DNA of 64,000 bases from Rhaphigaster nebulosa (taxonomy: Eukaryota > Arthropoda > Insecta > Hemiptera > Pentatomidae). Made by a program: the position numbers and the translations under genes. The notes beneath the pieces are model-generated. The model was not told where the DNA came from. It made no database searches and was given only the letters and a program-made list of their open reading frames with translations. The DNA lies in NCBI GenBank assembly GCA_948150685.1, contig OX411310.1, forward strand, positions 95,151,988 through 95,215,987, read 5' to 3'. This document shows positions 10,862 to 23,575 of the stretch, piece after piece (position 1 is the stretch's first letter; each line of letters opens with the position of its first letter).

Positions 10862-13200
10862 CTTACTTAAATTAATAAGCCTTTGTCTTCCGGGTGGCCT
10901 ATTTTCACTGCACTGATATGCTTTAAAGTCAGCTGTATCAGAGAGGACATTACCATCTTCTTGGATAATCAGTCAGCTCTTGAGTCCCTACGGTGACCTC
11001 TTGAACTTCAAAAGAAAAACCAGGTGTTTTGTGATAGAAAAATAATAGGACTTTTGGTTAATCTGATGTTGAAGAAATTGTCCACTTGATGGGTAATTTT
11101 TGTGATAATCAATAATTTAATCGATCAAAGTGTTATTTATGTAATATTTCTGTCTCCATTTTGGTTACTTGTAACATGCCATGTTTGATTATTGTTTTAA
11201 ATAGAACTTTTAAATATATTTGATACTTCTTATATTTCCTAACTTCTAACAAGTTAAAAGTATTGTTTCAGGTGTATTATTTATCAGCCAACAAACCCTT
11301 TTATAATATAGTGGGGCTAAGAATACTGAAAGAATAAAGAGTATGACCAAAAGCTATTGTTTTGGAGAAGAGAGGAATGCAAGAACAGAGATTTCAATCA
11401 CTTATCACTGTTTAAAATAGAAGGATTGCTAGCTATACTGTATTAGGAAAATCGATGCAAATTCATGTAGCTATTAATAATAATTATCATCCCTCATTAA
11501 TTATGCTCACCTCTCCACTCTATATCCCTGAAATTTTATCATTTTAATCATTCCCTGTTTTTGCATTGTTGAGGAAATACATTCTTTTATAATTATTGTA
11601 TTTTCAATTTTAATATCTGTAACTAAGAAACTGAAAAGAAGAAACTAATTACTAAGAAACTATTTATTTTAAATAGTTTTTAATAATGTTTTGGAAGCTT
11701 GGCATATAGAAGAATTGATAAAAATGATGTAGTATGCACATCCTCATCAAACCAGACAATATATCAATTTTTATTAAAATTTCTTACAAGAAAAAATTCA
11801 TTAAGTTTTCAAGTGTTCCAAGAATCATGCGTAAGATTAACTAATTACCAGTTTATATTGATTCGTTTAATTGTAGTTTATCTCAACTAAAAATTAAATT
11901 ATACAAAATTTCAATTGAATCTGTAAGCTTTGGTTACTTTTACTGTTTGCTGCAATATAACATATTATATGATATACCATTTTATATGATATATTTATAA
12001 GGAGCTTTGCTTTATTTTTGTCGGTATATTACTTATATATTATATTAATTGTTATATATTATATTAAAATTGTATGCTAGTAATTTCCATCTTGATTGTT
12101 TTTTATGTAACTGGGTTTATAACATATATATTAATAAATAAATCAAACTGAAATGGAGGATGTTGATAAAAGGTCTCTTGAGCTTAACCTTTAAGAAGTA
12201 ATAAAAAATGTAAAAAGTATGAAAGAGGTGGAAAAATGAGGTATCACTTTTGGAAAATCATCAGTGGGTGGTACCATAGAATATAAAGGCAAGGATGTTA
12301 AGATGGAATGTAGCTGGAAGCTGCCCATCAGGACTTGTCTACACATCCCTGAATGCCACAGGAATTGGTAAGAAACCAGGAGAGAGAACTAAAACAAGAA
12401 ACAAAGCTGCATGCAATAAATTGTAAAATGATTGTTCAAGATAGACAGAGGTGGATCAGGTTGGTTAAAAATGGTCAAATCCAGCAGAAAATGAAATTAG
12501 CTGAAGATTAAATGAATATAAACTATTAATTTTTATTTTGAATATTACGATAATTAATTATAAACATTTTAATTTATCTTTTTGAAAAATAATGATAAGG
12601 GGGACAAATAGCATCAGAAGGTGATCCTCGAGGCATACTGATTATGTATATGAAAATTTTTTTTATATTTTTTATTTTAAAGCTTGTAAATGTGTTTTTG
12701 TAATTTTTTGTAGTTTTTTTGTAAATGTGTAAATAATTTTGAATATCCCAGTAAATATTGAACCTATCCTCAATATTACTATAGGTAATACGATAATGAC
12801 AAACCTGAATGAATGTTGAGTCTAAACTGATTCGGATGATTCAGGAAGATAAATAGAAGATTTTTGTTACTATCAGTTTTTTTTTGCTCATCTTTTTAGT
12901 TTAAAATAAAACTGTATTGAATAGAAGTTAAATAATAACTAAATGTGGAATGGAAAAAAAATGTTTGTGAAAGTGAAAAAAAAAAATTAAAGATTATTTA
13001 CGTTTAATAGCAAATAAGTGCAAAAATTTTAAAACAATTAAACATTTATAATAAATTATTATAATAAATGGGCAATTTAAAAGCCTAGGGACACAAGTGA
13101 CAATTTCATAATTTTAAAGTTCAAAGCAGTTAAAAGTTAAAACATTTTGATGAATTCCCTAAAACGTTTGCACAATAATTTCCCAAATTTGCCATTTCCA
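10862..13200. other. AT-rich non-coding DNA
   Basis: No convincing gene. Around 12150-12520 the composition is less AT-biased and could be a decayed repeat or processed sequence, but all frames are interrupted and I recognise no family. Confidence 0.55.
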
Positions 13201-13223
13201 CCTTAAGAAGTTTGTTCTTCAAA

Positions 13224-13333
13224 TTAAGACATTTTTATTCCAGCTGGCTGTCTCCACACATCTTTTTCATCCAAAGCTTCATGGTCTTCATCATCAGGCA
13301 CAGCCTCCACTACTCTTCTGCATGGTTGTTGTC
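13224..13333 (-). CDS. Candidate terminal coding exon of a host gene
   Basis: On the minus strand a splice acceptor ('gtttgtctaacag') is followed by two completing bases and 35 open codons ending in TAA. The peptide starts QQPCRRVVEAVPDDEDHEAL and ends DEKDVWRQPAGIKMS. Charged, non-repetitive composition and the acceptor make it one of the better exon candidates here. The upstream intron is phase 1. An AATAAA occurs only within the last codons (GGA ATA AAA), so the poly(A) signal is unclear. No upstream exon could be joined, and I do not recognise the protein. Confidence 0.45.
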
Positions 13334-13961
13334 CTGTTAGACAAACTTGCTATGAATTTTTAAAATGAAAAACGATAAGCTTCTCACCCTCTCAAATAAA
13401 ATTGATTTCAGTTCAATGAAAATACAATTTAATTATATGTATGTTATATTTACTGCTTCCTCATTTTGTAAATACTGTACAAAATGCAACATTAATGTAA
13501 ATAGGTCTTTAAATTATAAAAACACTCATACTTTGTTTGGATCTCTCAGATCATAGAGTGTGCTCATGTGATATATCGAATTTGATATGCTGGAGAGTTC
13601 ATATTAAACTATGTATTTATATTTTAATTAAAATGGTATATGTTTTGTTGATAGAGAAAACTATTTGAAAGCAAAGATGTATTAGAATAAAATATAAAAT
13701 TTCAACTCTTGAAATTATTGAGATTTGTAAACATTTTTTATGTAATTTCTGTACATTGTTAGAAGATTTGAGGTATTGGTACATGTAACTGAACCATTCT
13801 GCACATTGACTTGTTAAAAAAAAAAAAATGAGCATTGTTTACTTAAAATATTATTTAGTCATAACTTAATAAAATGGAGATGACATTAAAAACAGTAAAA
13901 TGTTAAACAAGAAATTATTGTCATTCAAAATGTGTGTAATATTGTAAAATAGAATATGCTA

Positions 13962-14238
13962 ATTGAAGGGTTCAGCTGAATAACAGTCTATGCTGCATTT
14001 TTGGGAAGTCGGGTTTTTTACTAAATAACACTCCATTACACTTCCTTCCATTATACGTTCTTAACCTAAATTAATAATGGTGCCATTGTTTGAAGGAATA
14101 ATGCTCTATGTTATTTCCAATCAAAAAATGGTTGTAAACTAATTAGAGGTCAATTTTCATTTTTCTGTAACTTAAAATAAAAAAAAAATCTACTAAAAAA
14201 AAAGCCTAATAGACCGCTATTAGGCTGAACCCTTCAAT
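13962..14238. mobile_element. MITE with ~29-bp inverted repeats and TA target duplication
   Basis: The left end ATTGAAGGGTTCAGC is matched inversely at the right end (GCTGAACCCTTCAAT ending at 14238); similarity continues for about 29 bp. TA flanks both sides (13960-13961 and 14239-14240), as in Tc1/mariner-type MITEs. Flanking DNA continues as a repeat also present without the MITE at about 17830-17940, supporting the boundaries. The 277-bp element has no coding capacity. Confidence 0.85.
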
Positions 14239-14240
14239 TA

Positions 14241-16204
14241 ATGAAATTCCGTGATACTTTACTTTATTGAAAATATAACATAATTTTATTCCAAAAGCAT
14301 AAAATCATTATGAGTATCCTAAAGATTTATTACATTATTTATCATCATAATCACTCCTCATGCAGTGTGAAGTTTAATTAAATTAAACATTAAAAAAATA
14401 TTTGTTTTTATTGCCCCTCATCGATTTCATGGGTTAAAATCGGTAAAGGGTTAAAATCATATTCATTATTATTATTGTTCAGTTTTAACAAACACTGCTC
14501 AAAACATGCCATTATATTTCAAATAAAATTATTATTGAATCTACTGGTAGCTGTAAATGACCAAAGTAGCTGAAGTAAGTGTGTAATAGTGAGGAAAGAA
14601 ACACCATTTTTATATAGATACATTTCAAAATGAGAAAAAGGTGCAAAAGAAATCAAGGGAGAACGAGTTACTAAGAAGATATTGTTAATATGATTATTTC
14701 AACTTAAACACACAAATAAGTATTTCTAGTTTATGATATCATGTTTTGCATATGATAGCTTTCTTTCTAGCCCTTAATGATTCACTTCTCAATTTGTAAA
14801 TTGCATTTTGTTTTGTCCAATAGCAGATCCACAAGGGGAAAAAAAGGAAAAATTTCTCTCCCAAAATAACCACTGAAAAAAAATAAATAATAAAACACGC
14901 CTAATTTAAAATATGCCTATTAGTTCTAATACTTGTGGGCAACTGTTAAAAATTATCATTCATTAGGTAGGAGGGGAACTAATGTTAGATCACCTAGTGA
15001 GAAATCAATATCCAGTGTGAGATGTCCTGTCAATCCCTCCTGACATAGGATAAGACAACATAATCACATAACTCTACCCATCATTCTTCCCATATTTCAT
15101 AATATATATACGCATAGCAAATTACAAATGGTTGTCACCTCAAAGGAAGAATACATACAAACATTAAACAATATAAAAAAAATGTAAGGCATAATCCCGG
15201 TCTGCTCTACGAGTATCCCAAATTCTGTAGTTCTCTGATAAAGGACCGGAACTAGGGAGAAGGAGAGGGTGGCAAAGGGGGTACTTGCCCTGAGTGGCAG
15301 AATTTATAGGGCGGTGAATTTCAAGCGAAATTTAATTTTTAGGTTATGTAAAAAATATTTGTTTCTCTTTGTATTGACCTTAATTCAGTCAATGCTAATA
15401 TTAGGAGATGATATCATTTGATATGATATATCAAAATATACTACCTGCAATACAGTTATAAAACTATTGATATTTAATGGAAGAAGGGGAGGTGAAAGAA
15501 TGAGTGGCAATATTTAGCTTCTCCTTCTCTCCCAGGCAAAAATCTTACTTCTGTCCTGCTCTGATAGCTCCTCCCTAAAAACTAATATTAAATCTGCCCC
15601 TGATTTTACCTAAATTAAATGTATTTTTTAATTTCCTATAACTTTCCTCTTTCATGCTTTCCTTTTGTTTGGAACAGTCTTTGCCTTTTAATATTCCAAT
15701 AATCTTTCCTGTAATACATTTAGGTTACAGGTTAACCTACTACTTCAGAGGAAGGGGTCCTCTTAACCAATGAAATTTTAAAATTTGCAACAGACATTTT
15801 TTTAAGGCCATACTCATTATGAAATATTTAAGATTTTGCTTCCATCTCCCTAGTACCAACAAACAGTAACAGGTAAAGAGGGAGCATAAATTAGAAAAGG
15901 TAATTAGAAGTAAATTAGAATATGCATTGGTGGTATATGGTGATTAAAGGAGGATGTAAGATTAGATTTGGTTTTCGCTTACATATATGTTACTGAATTA
16001 AAAAAATATTTTTAATAGGTATATTTATATTGGTTTTTGTATTGTATGATCATAAGTTGTTTAATAAAAAAAAAAATAAAAAAAAAATTACTTTTATCAT
16101 GAAAAATTAAGCATGTTCTCTCTAAAAACATAATTCCTCTAATCACCATTATTGAAAAAAAACAACACTTCATAATTGAATTCCTAATAATTCATATTCT
16201 CTGC
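14241..16204. other. AT-rich non-coding DNA
   Basis: No gene recognised. Around 15230-15330 and 15540-15600 the sequence is GC-richer with G and C runs and may be the end of a decayed transposon. No paired terminus was found. Confidence 0.5.
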
Positions 16205-16348
16205 TTATGCAAAAATGCAGTTTTGATCAGTGACCTTCAAAAATTTCTCAGGGGAGGACCCACCTTTGGCTAGGACGTATATACCCATACCCCTGACATT
16301 AGCCTCTAAAATGAAATCCTTGATTCCTTGACTGCTAGATGTCAACAT
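16205..16348 (-). other. Short ATG-to-stop frame after an acceptor-like site, unrecognised
   Basis: A 47-codon frame, starting 3 nt after 'ctgattgcag', includes IKDFILEANVRGMGIYVLAK and then GGSSPEKFLKV. The plus strand of the same segment looks like a TE-derived GC-richer patch, so this may be part of a repeat rather than an exon. No homologue is recognised. Confidence 0.2.
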
Positions 16349-17217
16349 AGCCTGCAATCAGCCTTAATTTAAATCAAATTAGCGTAGTAAAATAGCTTTT
16401 AGAAATGTCATTTTCTTTTAATATTCTGTCTGAATAAACAAAAGTATATTTATAGGAAACATACATAATGGGACAGATGTTATTACAGCGAAGAAACTCA
16501 ATCTGTGAGAAAAGGTACAATTTATAGAAAGAACTACATGAGAACTTTTCTAAATAGTTTATTGAATAATTGTATTGCCTATAATCTTCAAAGCAATAAC
16601 ATCTACAAAAAAAAAAAAAATATCCACAGTTAACATCGCAGATATTCATGAGGTGTATTACAGAATCCTGCTGTTTCAACCAAAATGAATACTCTTTGGA
16701 AAGTTTTGATTCAGAAACTAGTAATTAGACCATGAATGTTATTTATTGCCATTTAAAAAGTAAACAAATATTTTAGTAAAGTTATTACCGTATATATGGA
16801 TGGATTCCTACTTTTATTTCTTTAGCAAGGAGTGATTCTGTGACTTATATTTACATATTAGGCTTATTATGAAGGTTTTGTGAACTAAAAACTCAAAACT
16901 TCCATTTAATTCTTCTCATGTTCACTGTTTTTGTTTTGTTTTTACTTTTTAAGGTGTGAATTTATGGTTTTTATTTAAAAGGAAACACAAAAGGATTAAT
17001 TATGTTTATTATGGAGGAACCAAGGATTTATAATTTCTTTTAATATAAATTACCTAATTCTTTAACAGAATAGCCTTTGATTTAAAAATATTGATGAATA
17101 ATGAACAATATGTGGCATACAGAGCATAGCAGATCAATATATGTAATCAATTTAAATAATTAATTGTTTAAAATTAACAAGAGAAACTAATATCACGATT
17201 TGGTTCCAAAAATGATT

Positions 17218-17650
17218 AAAAGACAGCAGCACAAATCAGGAAAGCTGGAAAATAATAGTTCTAGCTAGTGCCACGAGAGGCCAGCACTATTCGCAAGACA
17301 TTCCTGAAGTCGAATTCCAGCTCGAAAATTTTTATTTTGTAATAGGAGAGTAGGAGTGCATAGGAGCTCAACTGCTATGGTAGAGCACTAGTCACAATAG
17401 TGCTGCTATCTTATGGGCATCTTATAGAACTATAGTAGTTCATGTTGGCCTCACAAGAGAGCAGCACTACGGCACCTAAGGCACTGCCCTATCTGTTGAG
17501 CTCCTTTAAACTCCTACTCTCCTATTACTAAATAAAATTTTTCGAGGTGGAATTCGACTTCGGAAATTCCTGTACGGATGGTGCTGGCCTCTTGTGACGC
17601 TAACTGGAACTATTATTTTCCTGCTTTCCTGATTTGTGCTGCTACCTTTT
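17218..17650. mobile_element. Foldback element with ~150-bp inverted repeats
   Basis: The left arm starts AAAAGACAGCAGCACAAATC at 17218 and runs through 'taggagctcaac' (about 17372). The inverse copy runs from 'gttgagctcctttaaa' (about 17496) to AGCAGCAC/AAAAG (complement) at 17650. Arms match with scattered mismatches. The ~120-bp core has no ORF. Target duplication is not clear. Confidence 0.85.
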
Positions 17651-17819
17651 GACAATTATTTAAACTATAATTTTAACATTCCTGAAATTATTTATAATTC
17701 AAAAATATTTTCTGTTTGATTAAATGACTTGTAACTAAATATAGTTTTTCAATAATATTTATTTCTGTATGTGTTTAATTATTTATACATTTCTTTATGT
17801 AATCATTGACTTAATTAAC

Positions 17820-17945
17820 TATGGAGATAACTTAGAAAACAGCAAATTATCAATCAAAAAAGAAACTATTGTCATTTAAAATGTTTATTATATTGTAAAA
17901 TGGAATATACCATTTAATGAATTTCCATAATACTTCATTAAGAGA
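17820..17945 (+). repeat. Paralogue of the 13.86-14.26 kb repeat, lacking the MITE
   Basis: 'atggagataac', 'gaaactattgtcattta', 'atattgtaaaatggaatat' and 'taatgaatttcc' match in order the two flanks of the MITE at 13962-14238, with the MITE absent. This gives an internal view of the pre-insertion sequence. Confidence 0.75.
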
Positions 17946-20600
17946 AGGAAGAAAAACAATATGTTCTAAAGTATATTAACATTTAAAGTATTAGGTATGA
18001 AAAAGAATTTGTTAAACTATAAAAAATTATTTTTTCTTTAATATCCTTCATTTTTCTTTTGGGGAGTGAGGTAGAGGGCAGGTATTTTGCTATACTGAAG
18101 GAAGCTGTTTCAAATCCTACTTAGGCACACTAAATTATCTCTTAACAGATAATTAGTAAGCTTCATCTGGTTGGGGACTAACCATTGCAAGATCTACTCA
18201 AGCTAAAAACATTTATACCTGGTATAAGTAAGGGGATGGCATACAGTATCTGTATACAGGGATACACACTGCTATACAGGGATGGCATCTAGACCTTGTA
18301 TAGCCCTAAGTGATATGATTTTTCAGGACCTCCCTTTGCAAGGGCAGAGGGCTGCCAGAGAAGTTGGGAAGTATGGAATGCCCTCCAAAAGGATGGGATC
18401 CTCTCTCCCTGGATTTGCCACTGATGGTATAAGTAAGGGATAAACAAATAAGGAGGTAGGTCGAAGTGCTGGCCACAATGTCCTTCAAGAGCACCATAAG
18501 GTCATGGATCAAGGACCTCTACCCGAACCTGCCGCCTGGGGCTCTTCATGGGCTGTTGTGAAATTTGTTTATTAATTTATTTTATTTACTTTCTTATTTT
18601 TATGTTCAGGCTCGCCATCAGGGAGGTATAGGAGGGAGATCAAAAAGAGTGTTGCTGAAAATAAAAAATAGTTCAAGCTTTCTACTAGTTTATAAATGAA
18701 CACTTTGCTGAAGTAATTATTATTAAATTATACAATCATTATGTTGTAAAAAAAAAATTGTGTTGTATTTTATGTAAAACAATAAACTCTCGTTATTACA
18801 ATGTAGTAAATTTTGTTTCCATAATACCTTTGAGGTCTGGAGATTTTACTGGGATACATCCAGCCTCTATTATGTAGATACCTGATCCTTTGATTGGTTG
18901 TTTGGAAAATTCAGTAGTTGAGCATGATCTAAACTAGATCACCTCCTTGTTTTAACTGTTGGTCAAAAAACTGTTTCCTTATCAAGCACTGTGTAATCAA
19001 CTACCTCCTGTTAATATGCAAATTGAAAGTGATTCCATTATAGGCTGCATCAGTCATTCAAATTAATATGTATATGTACTTCATTGTACATATTATATCA
19101 TCACATTCACATTCAATAATTGAAGACATCAGTGAATGAAGATGTTATGATACAAATTTCAAGTTTTTGAAAATTACTACTTAATTTTTTTAATATAATT
19201 TTTTAAAGATATAATCTATCTAATCAACTAGAAATCATGTTGCTAATCAAGAATCTTGTGTTGATAATATTACAAGGCACCTTCATTAGAAACAACCAAT
19301 ATCCGAAAATTGGTCACAAATCACTTTCATTCACTCATGTCTTCAATATCAAGAGAAAATGCTCTAATTTATTGAACAATTTATAAATTAATTCAGATGA
19401 TTTACTTATAATTAAGTTTTTTTTTTTTAAATCAAGCACATGGACAGTTTCTTGTTTGTCTTTTTTCCCATTAAAATTGAATTAATTGTAAGATTCAATT
19501 TACTAAATATTTTTTTTTTTTTTTAATTTGCTATGCACAACACAGTTTTGTCTTTTAGACACATTTCATTATTATTCTCAAATAACTTGGTCTGATACCT
19601 GTTAGATAAGCATACAGTATTTCATAAATTATTAAGGAAGAAATGAGGAATGGGAAAATTATTGTATTTAAATTTGAATAGATTTGAGATTCCTTTCACT
19701 TTAGAAAACAAAATTTTTGCTATAGGATCAGTTCTCGACAATGCTTTCATTGTTACTAAACTTTAGTTGAAATGACAAACCCATATTTACTTGTAATGCT
19801 AAACATTCCTCGAAGCGACAATATATATTATGTTTAGACATACCGGGTTATAAACAGAAGGGCACAGCAATGCTTTATTTTGTGTGGTTCAAGGGATACT
19901 GAGCTCGGGAAAGCACTGCTAAGAGTTGAGCCTTCTAGCGGTTCTTGTAAAGGTTTTACCAAGTCTATTAGACTATTACTTAGTTGATTAGACAAAGATT
20001 TAGTATTCTAGGTTTAAATATTTTAAAAATATTTTACTCAATATTCATAACTATTTGATTTGATATCAAGTGATGTCATTTCATTGATTTCAATATAGTA
20101 CTTAGCAGTCATCGAAAATGCCATTTAACATTAAAAATTAATTGTCTAAAAAAAATAAAGCTACCTATTTGTAGTATTGCAGAAATTAATTAAATAAGTT
20201 ATTTAATATTTAAGGTAACTTAAAAATACAGATCATGTTAATCTTTTCTCTTCCCCCACCCCCCCTCTTGGGATGCAGTTTCGCTTATTTTGTACTTTAT
20301 GCACTTTTTACTTTATTATATACTTTATGGTATGAAACAATTTAAAAAAAAAGGGAAAAATAGAATTAGGAATTAGGGAATATGTTATTCAATTTAAATT
20401 TAAAAAATAACAAAAATCCCCTTGACAAATATATTGAGTAATATTGCGACTCGAGGTCTATTACCAAGTTAGTAGTACATTTTTTTACAATATTCTTGAA
20501 ATTGCAGTTATTTATATTATTCATATATTTACGATTCCCTTGAAAATAATTTTAAAATTGGATTTAGTTGGTTTTGATTTCAAAACCCTCAATATCTGTA
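17946..20600. other. AT-rich DNA with unclassified repeat patches
   Basis: At 18180-18560 a GC-richer patch repeats 'tggtataagtaaggg' (about 18219 and 18425) and ends in open but unrecognised frames. At 18770-18990 a segment starting 'aaactctcgttattacaatg' recalls pogo/Tigger-like termini. Nothing here supports a gene. Confidence 0.45.
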
Positions 20601-20619
20601 ACTATACTGCTGTCATAAG

Positions 20620-22095
20620 CTAAATGGCCATAACTCAAAATGATTATTTTAAATACATTTTTGGATTGCACCCGAATTTCTTAAAACTAAACCTTTTTAT
20701 GACAGAAAGCCCTTATGGTTTCATTTTAAAATTTTTGTTTCAGTGAGTTATCGCATGATAATTCTATCAATTTTTCTTTTTTGATAGTTTTCAGCTCGAA
20801 TTCATCTTCTTCATTATCGATAAATGGATTCTATATCCAAAACCTTTGGCAAATCAAGATCTTTTAAATAATTTGAAAAATGCAGCGTTAAACTATCCAA
20901 GTGTTCAATATAAAGATTTTGCTAACTTCAATATTGAATGAGTCCCAGAAACTTTTGAAAGTGAAAACATATCCAGCGCATTCTGGTTGTAAATTAGATT
21001 TTCATAACTTCAGCTTCTTAATGAAAGATTTGTATATTTGTCTTTCTGAACTAGAGAACGCATTTGTAATTCCTACATTGATTTATTTCAACCGCTCAAT
21101 TTTCCAAAAATTTCAATCAAATAGGCAAGTTTAACAATAAAATTATTGTTTTTTCACAAATGTGCCTCTTCATGGCCATTTTCTTTGAGAAAAGTTGCTA
21201 TTTATTTTTTGAGCTCAAACAGACTTTGAATCACTTTTGCACGAGATATCCAGCGAACGTAATAAAAATACAGAAGAGATGTAAAATTAGCTCCCAAATC
21301 AACACATAGCTTTGCATACAGCCTACTTCTCAAAAACTATTCTTAATGCAGTTTAATTTTAATTACTTTCGTAAAAAAGTTCAGTTCCTCGCTCATATTT
21401 GTCGACACTAATGCTGCTACAGAGCTTTAGTTGTTCCTAAATATTCAGAGGAACATACAGTGCATCGAGAGCTTGCAGGAGCTTTCTTTTTGACCAATCT
21501 TGAAGACCTGCTTTGTAACCGGACATTGAGTGAGCTCAGTCAGTGCATAGATCGATGCAATTATTCTAAATTATGCTATTTAAAAAAATATATCAATGGA
21601 TGTGTCCTTTCCAGGAATGGGTTTGCAGAATAATATATCTTCGAACATATTATTTCCCACAACATAATTTGAACATTTTTAATTAAATGGGCATCTTTAG
21701 CTAGGACAATTGCCTCATCTACTAGAATGGATAATTTTGAAGTGTGCACCCGAGAAATTAATTGAAAAAGCCAATAATGCATTTGGTGTTACCAAAAGTA
21801 TTTTTTTAAATGTCGATTTCTTAATATTTATAGCATCCAACTTCTTTGAAAAATTTGTAAGGGCTTTCCAACATATTCAAAATGAGTTAAACCAAAGTTT
21901 CATGGTGCGGTTTTAATTTAAAACTTTTGAACACAACAAATAAATTTTTTTTGATTTACAATTGTGAATCCTAACGATAAATAAGATGAACTGTATTGTC
22001 TTTGCTTGGAAGATTTACCTCTCTCTTTTTTGCTTTTATTCACACTTTTATCAGTGTCAGTATCTTCATTATTGTTGACTTTTATCTTCTAACCA
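20620..22095 (-). pseudogene. Decayed ZBED/BED-finger hAT transposase gene
   Basis: Reading right to left across many frameshifts and stops, recognisable blocks occur in family order. Near 22020-21950: RQYSSSYLSLGFT, the start of the BED finger, with cysteines degraded to ICCVQKF. Near 21870: HFEYVGKPLQIFQRS. Near 21720: KLSILVDEAIVLAK (catalytic Asp block). Near 21630: EDILFCKPIPGKDTS. Near 21250-21170: YYVRWISRAKVIQSLFELKK and ATFLKENGHEEAHL. Near 20790: KTIKKEKLIELSCDN. Such elements encode a DDE transposase with an N-terminal BED zinc finger. The C-terminal dimerisation block is not clear. Small plus-strand ORFs here are antisense shadows. Confidence 0.85.
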
Positions 22096-22365
22096 CTCAA
22101 AAATTTATTAATTTGTTTTAAAAAAATTCAGTAATATAAAAAAAAATCTGTACCAGTACAACCCATGAAGGGTCTTGGGCTCAGTACTTGGTAAGGATCA
22201 TACTCTTTCTTTGCAACAATTTAGGATAAAGTGGAGATTCTTAACTGGAAGAAAAACATGGCAGTTGAGCTTGATCTCGACCAAATCACCTCCTTGCACA
22301 ACCTTTGCCAACTTCAGGGCTAAAAGAAAAAACAAAATAACAACATTGAAAAATCAATGTTGTTA

Positions 22366-22412
22366 TTCAATGTGACAGAGGCAGTACATCAATGTGACAG
22401 AGGCAGTACCCG
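22366..22412 (+). repeat. Two-copy ~23-bp tandem repeat
   Basis: 'caatgtgacagaggcagtac' occurs twice in tandem next to a segment (22245-22320) resembling 18905-18950 ('gttgagc.tgatct...atcacctccttg'). Confidence 0.7.
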
Positions 22413-22784
22413 AAACAGTAAAAAATTATAAAAACAGAAATTACAAGACAAAAAGTATAAAGTATAAAAAGAAAAAGATGACACTAAAGTACATAATATA
22501 GGTGACTAATGGAAAAAAATAACAATGTAAAAATTAACTGAAATTAAAATAATGCGTTATTTACATAGAGAATAGTAAAATATATGAAACCTATTAATTA
22601 AAAAGACAACTAGTATGAAAATTTGGGAATATGTAAAGCATATAGAGATAGTTATGATGTGACAAGTTATGCAAAATATGACAATGATGTTAAAAAAGTT
22701 ATCATTGTAATTAAAATCATTATAAAATGAAGGAGTAAAATATAAAGTAATGAAAGCCCCAAAACAAACTTTGACTATAGGTGT

Positions 22785-23575
22785 GTGGTATACGAAGACC
22801 TCTCGAATGTGCTTGAGGACAGATTGAAGCGGATTATTAACTGCTTTTTAAGATTTGTCTTCAGCACCTCGAGACGGGTTCATGTTTCCCACCTTTACCG
22901 TGAGTTTAAGGGGCTCTTCCCCTCCAACTGTAGACAATATTTCCTCAGATCTTTCCTATACCAAACTATCACCACCCACCATCCTTTCTACATCTACAGC
23001 TTCCTACAATTCAAATCCTTAGTCCACGTACTGGAAACAAGATCTCGCCTTTCTGCTCTCCATACTCCCTCCCACAGAACCAAAACATTCGAGCATTCCT
23101 TTCTTGCCCACTCCTCTACCCTTTGGAATTCCTTTCCTTCTAATATCCACCATGCCTTTTTACTATCCTCTTTCAAATCCCTCCTTTTCCAACACCTTCT
23201 TTCTCTCCAAAATGATGCTCTCTAATTGCGAAATTTCAGTTTAGGATTAATATCTGGATCAGAAGTGAATAATAGTTTTTTAATGTACAAACTTCAACTT
23301 TGCTAATCAACTCATTATTTTTGTATTTTTCATTTTCTCTCTTTTTCTTTTTTCTCCTCTTTTTTTCTCAGTTTTTTTATTGTTTCTTGTTCACATTAAT
23401 TATATTTTTCGAGACAAGAATTTATTTTATATTCTTATTCATTTTACTGAAAATATTGTAAACATTAACTGATCTGTATTTTGTAGCCAGATATTGTTTC
23501 TGTTTTATTTGTTCAATCATGTTATTCTTAAGGGACCTAGTCTCAGAATAAAGTTCTTCTTCTATCTATATATAT
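22785..23575 (+). mobile_element. 5'-truncated non-LTR retrotransposon, 3' end (family B, copy 1)
   Basis: The 146-codon frame 22785-23225 starts in the post-RT region (EDRLKRIINCFLRFVFSTSR) and ends with LWNSFPSNIHHAF and SSFKSLLFQHLLSL, the usual C-terminus of non-LTR ORF2 proteins. The same segments with substitutions occur at 31230-31480 (GDRLKRIMNPFVR), so both copies belong to one family. The 3' UTR ends in 'ctcagaataaagttcttctt' at ~23565, like 'ccaagaataaaattatcttt' at ~31855. The 5' truncation is typical of incomplete reverse transcription. Confidence 0.88.

Noticed and set aside
18930..18950. 'gatcacctcctt' resembling the 3' end of bacterial 16S rRNA (also near 22286)
   Set aside because: No other rRNA sequence surrounds either site; both lie in a short dispersed repeat.
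20901..21916. Plus-strand frames of 68-77 codons
   Set aside because: They lie opposite the decayed hAT transposase, whose blocks are recognisable on the minus strand.
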